Origin: Acidiferrobacter sp.
GTDB lineage: Bacteria; Pseudomonadota; Gammaproteobacteria; Acidiferrobacterales; Acidiferrobacteraceae
Length of the DNA: 23,268 nucleotides
NCBI GenBank assembly: GCA_027335965.1
Contig: DAHWGZ010000011.1
Coordinates: 1 to 23,268, forward strand
Direction: 5' to 3'
Numbering within the stretch: position 1 is the first letter of the stretch; every line of letters begins with the position of its first letter. The position numbers and the translations under genes were made by a program. Shown in pieces: positions 15,668-22,137 of this stretch. The notes under the pieces are model-generated. The model ran no database searches and had not been told where the DNA came from. It worked only from the letters and a program-made list of their open reading frames with translations.

Positions 15668-15679
15668 TATACTGTCAAG
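15668..15679 (+). promoter_or_regulatory. TATACT box directly before the sigma factor ATG
   Basis: TATACT (15668-15673) ends six bases before ATG at 15680, and no Shine-Dalgarno lies between. If it is the -10, transcription would start at or next to the ATG, giving a leaderless mRNA. No clear -35 is visible; that position is taken by the inverted repeat. The same GCTATACT-to-ATG arrangement precedes srkA. Confidence 0.45.
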
Positions 15680-16285
15680 ATGGGAGATAAATGGGAAGCC
15701 TGCGAGCGGCGCGCCGCGGTCGAACGATGGCTTGGCACGCATGGCGACGCCCTGTACTGTTATGCCTTCCTGCAACTGCGCGATCGGGAGTCGGCGGAGG
15801 ACGCCGTCCAGGAGACCCTGCTCGGGGCCTTGCGCAGCACCCGCCCGCCCGATGGCCGGGCGAGCGAAAAGACCTGGCTGTTCGCGATCCTGAAGCACAA
15901 ACTGGCCGACCATGCGCGCGTCCGCCGACGTTCACCCCTCGATCAATGCGTGGAACCGGCGGTCCAAGACGGGGTCGACGCGAATATCGAGGACATCCTC
16001 TTTGGCGACAACGGGCGCTGGCGCGAGCAGGCCTCATGGGGCGACCCGGTGCGTCAAGGCGAGGCGCAGGCCTTCTGGCGCCACTTGAGCGCCTGCCTGC
16101 GGACGCTGCCGGGCAACCAGGCGGAGGTATTCGTGCTGCGCGAGATCGAAGGGCTGTCCTTGGAGGACATCTGTCAGATTACCGGCGTGACGGCGACTAA
16201 CGCCTATGTATTGCTCCACAGGGCGCGGCTGACCCTCCGGCGCTGCCTCGCGAACGCCGGTTTCGGCCCCGACGGTGATTCCTAA
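15680..16285 (+). CDS. ECF-like sigma-70 family RNA polymerase sigma factor
   Basis: A 201-residue alternative sigma factor. Region 2 is ALYCYAFLQLRDRESAEDAV, continuing QETLLGALRS, which carries the conserved D-AEDxxQET core that binds core polymerase and reads the -10. Region 4 (LRTLPGNQAEVFVLREIEGL, then SLEDICQITGVTATNAYVLLHRAR) is the helix-turn-helix that reads the -35. Regions 1 and 3 are missing, as in ECF factors. ATG at 15680 is chosen because everything upstream in frame is low-complexity and antisense to the dsb-like gene. The next clear gene encodes a zinc-binding anti-sigma candidate, the usual partner. Its regulon cannot be read from the window. Confidence 0.9.
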   Translation: MGDKWEACERRAAVERWLGTHGDALYCYAFLQLRDRESAEDAVQETLLGALRSTRPPDGRASEKTWLFAILKHKLADHARVRRRSPLDQCVEPAVQDGVDANIEDILFGDNGRWREQASWGDPVRQGEAQAFWRHLSACLRTLPGNQAEVFVLREIEGLSLEDICQITGVTATNAYVLLHRARLTLRRCLANAGFGPDGDS

Positions 16286-16315
16286 GCCGCTCGCGCCCCC
16301 GCCTTGGAGCGTTTT

Positions 16316-16474
16316 ATGGAGAACTCGATGCCATCCTTGCCGATCCAACCCAAAACCCGCGCGAGGACCCGGGTCCGCGCCTCGCGACCTCCAGCAGGGT
16401 CTGCCCCGCGCGCCCGCCCCCCTTCGTCGGGCCCCACCGCCGAGATCGCGGCATGGCCCGCGCAACATTCATGA
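16316..16474 (+). CDS. Possible small ORF between sigma and anti-sigma genes
   Basis: A 52-codon frame with a GGAG Shine-Dalgarno six bases before ATG. Its TGA overlaps the ATG at 16471 of the next gene (ATGA), as in coupled genes. The product is rich in Pro, Arg and Ala (RARTRVRASRPPAGSAPRA) with no recognisable fold, which is what chance frames in high-GC DNA also look like. It might serve only as a coupling leader for the anti-sigma gene. Evidence is translation signals alone. Confidence 0.25.
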   Translation: MENSMPSLPIQPKTRARTRVRASRPPAGSAPRARPPSSGPTAEIAAWPAQHS

Positions 16475-16731
16475 ACCTGATGCTGGGCTGCCGACAGGTC
16501 GCGCGCAACGTCTCGCGCGCGCGCGACGAAAATCTCAGGGGCTGGGCGCGCGTGGCGACGCGCCTCCATTTGTTTCTCTGCCCCCCCTGCCGGGCCTATG
16601 CCCGCGATATCGCAGCGCTTCATCGTCGCATAGGCTCGACGGTGCCGGCCGACCCCGAACAGCACCTCTCCACCGATGCCCGCCAACGCGTGCGCGAAGC
16701 CGCGGGCGATGAGGGCGACAGGCCCTCTTGA
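16471..16731 (+). CDS. Soluble zinc-binding anti-sigma factor (ZAS/zf-HC2-like)
   Basis: An 86-residue protein containing the full zinc anti-sigma pattern: Cys in LGCRQVARNVSRA, then after 25 residues His in RLHLFLCPPCRAY, giving C-x25-H-x3-C-x2-C. The S-x3-D-x2-L spacing between the first Cys and the His also fits. There is no membrane helix, so it is a cytosolic switch; in such proteins loss of zinc or oxidation of the cysteines releases the sigma factor. ATG at 16471 gives the short leader (MNLMLGC) usual in this family; ATG at 16453 would add six residues. The gap of about 185 bp after the sigma gene is longer than normal for the pair, but no other partner is near. Confidence 0.78.
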   Translation: MNLMLGCRQVARNVSRARDENLRGWARVATRLHLFLCPPCRAYARDIAALHRRIGSTVPADPEQHLSTDARQRVREAAGDEGDRPS

Positions 16732-16836
16732 GGCGCGGGACCGGGCGAGCCCGCGAGGCCGGCGACCTTAAGGCCGATGATACCGGCGGCGCCATTTGGC
16801 ATGCTGGGGGCTCATTCACGAACGCTGGAGGGACGC

Positions 16837-17079
16837 ATGCGCGTCGAAAGAACCGATCCCGTCACCGGCAAAACCTTGACGCACACCGACGGACACCCCT
16901 ATGTGGTCGAGGGCGAGGGCCCCGACGCACTGAAGATCTATTTCGAATCCGAAGAGACCAAGCACAAATACCAAGACACGGGGACCGAGCGCCCGGAACG
17001 CGACCTCAAGCACACGCTCGACAACCCGGCCCCGCTCCCGGGCGACGAACCGAACGGTATTCCCCAACAACGCGGCTGA
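16837..17079 (+). CDS. Small conserved-looking hypothetical protein, 80 residues
   Basis: A hydrophilic, acidic protein (VERTDPVTGKTLTHTDGHPY, then VVEGEGPDALKIYFESEET) with no signal peptide, cysteine or membrane segment. The first half looks folded (predicted beta strands around PYVVEG and ALKIYFES); the last 30 residues are charged and Pro-rich, probably disordered. A strong GGAGGG Shine-Dalgarno four bases before ATG supports translation from 16837 rather than from the in-frame ATG at 16777. It follows the anti-sigma gene by 105 bp on the same strand and is followed by a strong hairpin, so it may close the sigma operon or be an independent gene. I do not recognise a family and propose no function. 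Confidence 0.72.
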   Translation: MRVERTDPVTGKTLTHTDGHPYVVEGEGPDALKIYFESEETKHKYQDTGTERPERDLKHTLDNPAPLPGDEPNGIPQQRG

Positions 17080-17085
17080 CGCCAC

Positions 17086-17115
17086 GCCGGGCCCGCCTGA
17101 AAGCGCGGGCCCGGC
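17086..17115 (+). terminator. Strong GC hairpin after the 80-residue gene
   Basis: GCCGGGCCCGC (17086-17096) pairs perfectly with GCGGGCCCGGC (17105-17115) across an 8-nt loop, starting 7 bp after the stop codon. The position suits a terminator, but no T-run follows directly (the first, CCTTTTTAAGG, is about 40 bp on), so it may instead protect the mRNA 3' end or work with Rho. Confidence 0.5.
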
Positions 17116-17386
17116 GCGCCAACGACCTCCGTCCCGCCACCCGCCCGCCCAGACCTTTTTAAGGTTTTGCTTACCCGACCCGCGGCCATCAACGCGGGCT
17201 TTGGTAGCGGGTGCCGAAATCTTGGCGCTTTGCTAAGATGGGCCCAAAGGGCGCATGCCGAGTACGCCCGCTGGCGCCGAAACCCACGGCCCCAGGACAT
17301 CCGGGCGGCGCCCAAAAGGCGCGTCGCCGGTAGCGGCCATGCGCGAATCGCGCGAACCATCCACATGCCGACAACAAGGGGGGCTT
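17116..17386 (+). promoter_or_regulatory. Upstream region of the prx-gor genes with two dyads
   Basis: This 271-bp gap has no convincing gene. It contains an interrupted palindrome ATCTT-n-GC / GC-n-AAGAT (17219-17239, 21 bp) that ends in a -10-like TAAGAT, and a hairpin GGCGGCGCC-CAAAA-GGCGC-gt-CGCC (17304-17328) that would lie in the leader of the peroxiredoxin mRNA. A peroxide regulator site would be expected here, but I cannot match a known consensus. The region ends with an AGGGGGG Shine-Dalgarno at about 17377-17383. Confidence 0.35.
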
Positions 17387-18130
17387 ATGTCACACCCTAA
17401 TCGTGAGGGACAACGGGTTCCGGCGGTGATCTTCAAGACCCGCGCCGGTGGCGACTGGAAGGACGTCCACACAAACGACCTGTTCGCGGGAAAGACCGTG
17501 GTGGTCTTTGCGCTCCCGGGGGCCTACACCCCGACCTGCTCTTCGAGCCATGTCCCGCGCTATAACGAACTCGCCCCGGTGTTCAGGGCCAACGGCGTCG
17601 ATACCGTGGCATGCCTGTCGGTCAACGACGCCTTTGTCATGGAGGCATGGGCCAAGGACCAGAACGCCGAAAATGTCCTCTTCATCCCCGATGGCAATGG
17701 CGATTTCAGCGCCGGCATGGGCATGCTGGTCGATAAGTCGGATCTTGGTTTCGGCAAGCGCTCGTGGCGCTACTCGATGCTCGTCAAAGACGGCGTCATC
17801 GCCAAGATGTTCATAGAACCGGACCGGCCCGGGGACCCCTTCGAGGTCTCGGACGCCGACACCATGCTTCGTCACATCAACCCCCAGGCGAAAGAACCCG
17901 AGTTCGTCACGATCTTCACGCGCGAGGGCTGTCCGCACTGCTTTCGCGCCAAGGCCATGCTGAAGGAACGCGGCATCGCCTTCGAGGAGATCCGCACGGG
18001 CCAGGGAACCGGCGTAAGCTCGCGGACCTTGCGCGCCACCACCGGCCGCTCCACGGTGCCACAGGTGTTCATCGGTGGCCGCCATATCGGCGGCGCCGAC
18101 GACCTCGCGCGGCACCTGGGCCTCGCCTGA
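17387..18130 (+). CDS. Hybrid peroxiredoxin-glutaredoxin (Prx5 type)
   Basis: A 247-residue fusion. The peroxiredoxin domain (about 1-165) has the Prx5-type active site [12 protein letters not shown], with P44, T48 and the peroxidatic Cys51 in the P-x3-T-x2-C pattern. The glutaredoxin domain (about 170-247) has CPHC at 182-185, the TVPQVFIGG cis-Pro loop and the GGADDL helix. In characterised hybrids of this kind the fused glutaredoxin uses glutathione to recycle the peroxidase, removing H2O2 and organic peroxides in the cytosol. The ATG follows AGGGGGG. Glutathione reductase lies 61 bp downstream on the same strand, so the two together form a self-sufficient NADPH/glutathione peroxide-reducing chain. 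Confidence 0.95.
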   Translation: MSHPNREGQRVPAVIFKTRAGGDWKDVHTNDLFAGKTVVVFALPGAYTPTCSSSHVPRYNELAPVFRANGVDTVACLSVNDAFVMEAWAKDQNAENVLFIPDGNGDFSAGMGMLVDKSDLGFGKRSWRYSMLVKDGVIAKMFIEPDRPGDPFEVSDADTMLRHINPQAKEPEFVTIFTREGCPHCFRAKAMLKERGIAFEEIRTGQGTGVSSRTLRATTGRSTVPQVFIGGRHIGGADDLARHLGLA

Positions 18131-18191
18131 CGCCCTAGACTGCCCATTACGGAACACGCGCCGCCCGGAGGATCCGGGCAGGGGGCCCGCC

Positions 18192-19541
18192 ATGACCGAA
18201 CACTATGATCTGCTGATTCTGGGCGGCGGCAGCGGCGGCATCGCCACCGCCAACCGCGCGGCAAACCATGGGGCGCGCTGCGTCCTCATGGAAAAGGGGG
18301 CGCTCGGCGGCGCCTGCGTCAACGTCGGATGCGTGCCAAAAAAGCTCTTCTGGAATGCCGCGCACATGCATCAGCACGCACAGACGGCGTGCGATTACGG
18401 CTTTGCCCCGCTGCTTGGCGATTTCGACTGGGCGGCGCACAAGCACGCCCGCGACGCCTATATCGCGCGGCTGAACGGCCGCTATGGGGCGGGGCTTTCC
18501 GACAACGGCGTGACCGTGGTCGCCGGACACGGACGGTTCGTTGATCCACGAACGGTCGAAGTCGCCGGCAGCCGCTACCGGGCCGACCACATCGTGGTGG
18601 CGACCGGCAGCCGTCCGGCGGTTCCAGACGTGCCCGGGGCCGCCTTGGGTCTCACGTCCGACGGCTTCTTCGCGCTTGCCACGAGGCCGCGCGCGGTTGC
18701 GGTCGTGGGTGCGGGCTATATCGCCGTGGAGCTTGCCTCGGTCCTGAGAGAGCTCGGCAGCGAGGTGTCGCTCGTCATGCGCGGCGCGCATCTCCTGGCC
18801 AACTTCGATCCCATGCTCCGCGAGGGGCTCACCGACGCCATGACCACCGCCGGCATCGATCTCTTGCCCCAGCGCCGCGTGGCTGGCATCAGCGGCACGG
18901 ACGGCGCGCTCAACCTCCTCTACGAAGGCGGCGAGGCCCTCCGCGGCCTCGACACCGTGCTATGGGCGGTGGGACGGACCCCCAATACCGATGCCCTGGG
19001 CCTCGACAAGGCCGGCATCGCCCCGGGCCCCGGCGGGATCATCGAGACCGATCCCTTTCAGAATACGGCGGTGCCCGGCATCTATGCCATCGGCGACTTG
19101 ACCGGGCGCGCGGCGCTGACGCCGGTCGCGATAGCCGCCGGCCGCAGGCTGGCCGACCGGCTGTTCGGCGGCCAGCCGGACCGGCGCCTCGACTACGACC
19201 TCATTCCCACGGTGGTCTTCAGCCACCCCCCGATCGGGAGCGTGGGACTGACGGAACCCGAGGCACGCGAGCGCCATGGCCGGGACGCGGTGAAGGTCTA
19301 TCGCACGCGCTTTGCGCCCATGAGCCAGGCCTTCAGCAAGGAGCCGCACCGCACCGCGATGAAGCTCGTGACGGTCGGCCGCGAGGAGCGCGTCGTGGGA
19401 CTGCACATCATCGGCGAGGCCGCAGACGAGATGCTGCAGGGCTTCGCGGTGGCCATCAAGATGGGGGCCACCAAAAAGCATCTGGACGACACGCTCGCCA
19501 TTCACCCGACGAGCGCCGAGGAACTCGTCACCATGCGCTAG
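18192..19541 (+). CDS. gor: Glutathione-disulfide reductase
   Basis: A 449-residue flavoenzyme regenerating reduced glutathione from GSSG. FAD motif GGGSGG at 11-16; redox disulfide C42-VNVG-C47 in the GR-type sequence [16 protein letters not shown]; pyridine-nucleotide motif GAGYIAVE at 173-180; second FAD motif YAIGD; and the C-terminal [12 protein letters not shown], whose His438 and Glu443 form the catalytic pair of the other subunit. These features separate it from dihydrolipoamide dehydrogenase and mercuric reductase. One oddity: of the two arginines that bind the NADPH 2'-phosphate in E. coli GR (R198, R204), only the first is present (R197); the second is Ala203. The gene follows the Prx-Grx fusion and probably shares its transcript. 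Confidence 0.94.
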   Translation: MTEHYDLLILGGGSGGIATANRAANHGARCVLMEKGALGGACVNVGCVPKKLFWNAAHMHQHAQTACDYGFAPLLGDFDWAAHKHARDAYIARLNGRYGAGLSDNGVTVVAGHGRFVDPRTVEVAGSRYRADHIVVATGSRPAVPDVPGAALGLTSDGFFALATRPRAVAVVGAGYIAVELASVLRELGSEVSLVMRGAHLLANFDPMLREGLTDAMTTAGIDLLPQRRVAGISGTDGALNLLYEGGEALRGLDTVLWAVGRTPNTDALGLDKAGIAPGPGGIIETDPFQNTAVPGIYAIGDLTGRAALTPVAIAAGRRLADRLFGGQPDRRLDYDLIPTVVFSHPPIGSVGLTEPEARERHGRDAVKVYRTRFAPMSQAFSKEPHRTAMKLVTVGREERVVGLHIIGEAADEMLQGFAVAIKMGATKKHLDDTLAIHPTSAEELVTMR

Positions 19542-19622
19542 CCAAAATCCGTCGGGCCGCGCCGCCCGCCAAGACGCCCCATGACCGCAGGCGCGCGGCA
19601 TCGGCAGGCCCCCTTCCCGCGC

Positions 19623-19633
19623 TATACTAGGCC
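19623..19633 (+). promoter_or_regulatory. TATACT box directly before the srkA ATG
   Basis: TATACT (19623-19628) ends five bases before ATG, with no Shine-Dalgarno between, mirroring the sigma factor gene. A start of transcription at or beside the ATG would give a leaderless message. No convincing -35 is seen. Confidence 0.4.
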
Positions 19634-20632
19634 ATGCCACGCGACCGCGACATGATATCCACCACCCCATACGCCGACCTCACCCCGGAACTCATCCTGA
19701 ACGCCGCCGAGAGCCTGGGCCTTGCCCCCACGGGGGGCTTTCAGGCGCTCGCAAGCTATGAGAACCGCGTCTATAAAATCGAGACCGAGGACGTCCCGTG
19801 GGCGGTCAAATTCTATCGCCCGAACCGCTGGACGGACGAGGCGATCGCCGAGGAGCACGATTTCCTCCGGGAGCTCGTGGACGCGGAGATCCCGGCCGTG
19901 GCGCCCCTTGAGCGCGACGGCGACACGCTGTTTCGCGCCGGATCCTACCGATTCGCGGTGTTTCCCTGGCGGCCCGGGCGCGCCGGCTGCGTCGAGACCG
20001 TAGGCGAGCGCCAGGCCCTCGGCCGTCATCTCGGCCGCCTGCACCTCATCGGCGCCGGCCGGTTCAGGGCCCGCCCGACCCTCGAGGTGGCGTCGTTCAT
20101 GGATCCCGCCATAAGCACCCTCGCCGACGGCCCGTTTCTGCCCATCGACCTGCGGTCGGCGTTCACTGCCGCCGCCGCGCGGCTGCGTGAGCGCGTGGCC
20201 GAGGCGTTCGCCGATGTCGACGCCCCCATCCTGCGGCTGCACGGCGATTGTCATGCCGGCAACGTCTTGACCAACGACTCGGGTCTCACACTCGTCGATT
20301 TCGATGACTGCCTGAACGGTCCCACGATCCAGGATCTGTGGATGCTGCTCCCGGGGGATCAGGCCGAACAGGAGGAGGCCCTCGCGGCGCTCCTCCAGGG
20401 TTACGAGCTGTTTCGGGATTTCGACACGAGAGAGCTGCGCCTGATAGAACCCCTGCGCACCGTGCGGCTTTTGCACTACAACGCCTGGCTCGCCCGCCGC
20501 TGGGAGGACCCGGCATTCCCGCGTGCCTTCCCGTGGTTTGCCGAAGACCGCCACTTTCGCGAACTCATGGGGCTTTTGGCGACACAGGAGCAGCGCCTCG
20601 ACGCCCCACCCATTTGCCGACGCGCGACTTGA
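19634..20632 (+). CDS. srkA: Stress response serine/threonine protein kinase (YihE/SrkA)
   Basis: A 332-residue kinase of the aminoglycoside-phosphotransferase-like fold. The nucleotide-binding part has ENRVYKIE and the Lys of PWAVKFYRP (K59); the catalytic loop HGDCHAGN (203-210) and the metal-binding VDFDD (221-225) are complete. The N-terminal pattern, with PELILNAAESLGL and GFQALASYENRVY, is that of E. coli SrkA, which protects cells from death after envelope or oxidative stress. Length matches E. coli (328). It lies 92 bp after gor on the same strand but has its own TATACT box. In E. coli the gene sits next to dsbA; here it neighbours glutathione genes, again a thiol-stress setting. It converges with spoVR, only 8 bp separating the stops. 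Confidence 0.93.
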   Translation: MPRDRDMISTTPYADLTPELILNAAESLGLAPTGGFQALASYENRVYKIETEDVPWAVKFYRPNRWTDEAIAEEHDFLRELVDAEIPAVAPLERDGDTLFRAGSYRFAVFPWRPGRAGCVETVGERQALGRHLGRLHLIGAGRFRARPTLEVASFMDPAISTLADGPFLPIDLRSAFTAAAARLRERVAEAFADVDAPILRLHGDCHAGNVLTNDSGLTLVDFDDCLNGPTIQDLWMLLPGDQAEQEEALAALLQGYELFRDFDTRELRLIEPLRTVRLLHYNAWLARRWEDPAFPRAFPWFAEDRHFRELMGLLATQEQRLDAPPICRRAT

Positions 20633-20640
20633 GGTCCTGC

Positions 20641-22137
20641 TTAGGCCCCCGCGGCCTTGGCCCGCGCTATCATGACCACATCACCCGCGTCGAGATGCAC
20701 GTCGTAGCCCCATAGGCGAGCGACATGGTCGAGCGTCTTCTTGGCCTCGGCCTGGTCCAGGGGATATCCGTCCATCTTTTTCAGATGCAGGTGGCGGTCC
20801 CCCCAGCGGTTGACCGCCACCACCTCGATATCGGACGAGCGCGCGGCATCGGCAATCTGCCGGGCAAGCGCGCTGCGCAGATACTGGTAGCCTTGGTCGT
20901 CGTGCACGGCCGTCACCCGGAACTCCTCGGCCTGCGGGTCGTTCTCCAGGGCGAAGAGGTGCAGGTCGCGCATCACCTTGGGCGACAGATATTGCAAGAT
21001 GAAGCTCTCGTCGCGAAATTCGCGCATCGCGAAGTGGATGTGTTTGCGCCAATCGGGGTCTCCCGCGAACGCGAACCACTCCCGGTCCTCGTCCGTGGGG
21101 TTCACGCATATGCGCTTTATGTCCTGAAATATGGCAAATCCCAGGGCGTAGGGATTGATGCCGCTATAGCGGCGGCTGTCGAAGTCCGGCTGAAAGATCA
21201 CCGCCGTGTGGCTTGCGTAGAACTCGAGCAGCGCGCCGTCCCCGATCAGCCCCCGGGCGTGCAGGCTATGCATGACGTGGTAATGGACGAAGCATGCGAA
21301 ACCCTCGTTCATGATCTTCGTCTGCCCCTGCGGGTAGAGGTATTGGGCGATCTTGCGCACGATGCGCAGGATCTCGCGCTTCCAGGTCTCGAGGTTGGGC
21401 GCGTTCTTCTCGATGAAATAGATGAGATTCTCCTGCGGGTCTTGCGGAAAGCGCTCATCGGGCGTGGCCACCGCCGCCTCCGCCGCCCCCGGGACCGTGC
21501 GCCAGATCTCCGAGAGATGCTGCTCGATGAATGCCGCGCGTTCACGTCGGCGCCGCCGCTCATCGCGCGTCGAGAGCTTTTGCGGACGGCGCGCCCTGTC
21601 GACACCGTTGCGGTTCAGGGCGTGGGCCGCGTCGATCACCTCCGACACCGCGTCGATCCCATACTGCTCCTCGCAATGGGCGATATAGGTCTTGCCGAAC
21701 TCCAGGTAGTCCAGAATGCCTTCCGCGTCCGTCCATTGCTGGAAGAACGTATTGTTCTTGAAGAACGCGTTATGGCCGAAGGCCGCGTGGGCGATGACCA
21801 GGGTCTGCATGACCATGGTGTTCTCTTCCATGAGATAGCTGATGCAGGGATTGCTGTTGATGACGAGCTCATAGGCAAGCCCCATCTCGCCGCGCCGATA
21901 CTGCCCGGTCTCGATCGCCCGCTGCTTGCCAAAGGACCAGTGCGGGTAATACATGGGCAGGCCCGTGGACGCATAGGCATCGAGCATCTGCTCGGCGGTG
22001 ATGACCTCGAGCTGGTTCGGGTAGGTGTCGAGCGCGAGCTCGCTCTCGGCGATCTCGCCTATGCGCTCCGTGGCGGTGGCTATGCGCTCGAACGTCCATT
22101 CGTTGTCCGTGAACAACATCGCCTCCCGATCAGCCAT
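20641..22137 (-). CDS. SpoVR family protein (YcgB-like)
   Basis: A 498-residue cytosolic protein matching SpoVR/YcgB over its length (E. coli YcgB about 510). Recognisable blocks are LDTYPNQLEVITAEQMLDAY, GLPMYYPHWSFGKQ, ELVINSNPCISYLMEENT, AHAAFGHNAFFKNN and NEGFACFVHYHVMHSLHARG. Several conserved His and Glu residues (HAAFGHN, NEGFACFVHYH) could bind metal. The family is known from Bacillus spore cortex formation and, in gammaproteobacteria, from the yeaG-yeaH-ycgB stationary-phase cluster; the biochemical activity is not established. The ATG overlaps the yeaH stop by 8 nt, so both are translated from one mRNA. Confidence 0.95.
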   Translation of the reverse strand: MADREAMLFTDNEWTFERIATATERIGEIAESELALDTYPNQLEVITAEQMLDAYASTGLPMYYPHWSFGKQRAIETGQYRRGEMGLAYELVINSNPCISYLMEENTMVMQTLVIAHAAFGHNAFFKNNTFFQQWTDAEGILDYLEFGKTYIAHCEEQYGIDAVSEVIDAAHALNRNGVDRARRPQKLSTRDERRRRRERAAFIEQHLSEIWRTVPGAAEAAVATPDERFPQDPQENLIYFIEKNAPNLETWKREILRIVRKIAQYLYPQGQTKIMNEGFACFVHYHVMHSLHARGLIGDGALLEFYASHTAVIFQPDFDSRRYSGINPYALGFAIFQDIKRICVNPTDEDREWFAFAGDPDWRKHIHFAMREFRDESFILQYLSPKVMRDLHLFALENDPQAEEFRVTAVHDDQGYQYLRSALARQIADAARSSDIEVVAVNRWGDRHLHLKKMDGYPLDQAEAKKTLDHVARLWGYDVHLDAGDVVMIARAKAAGA

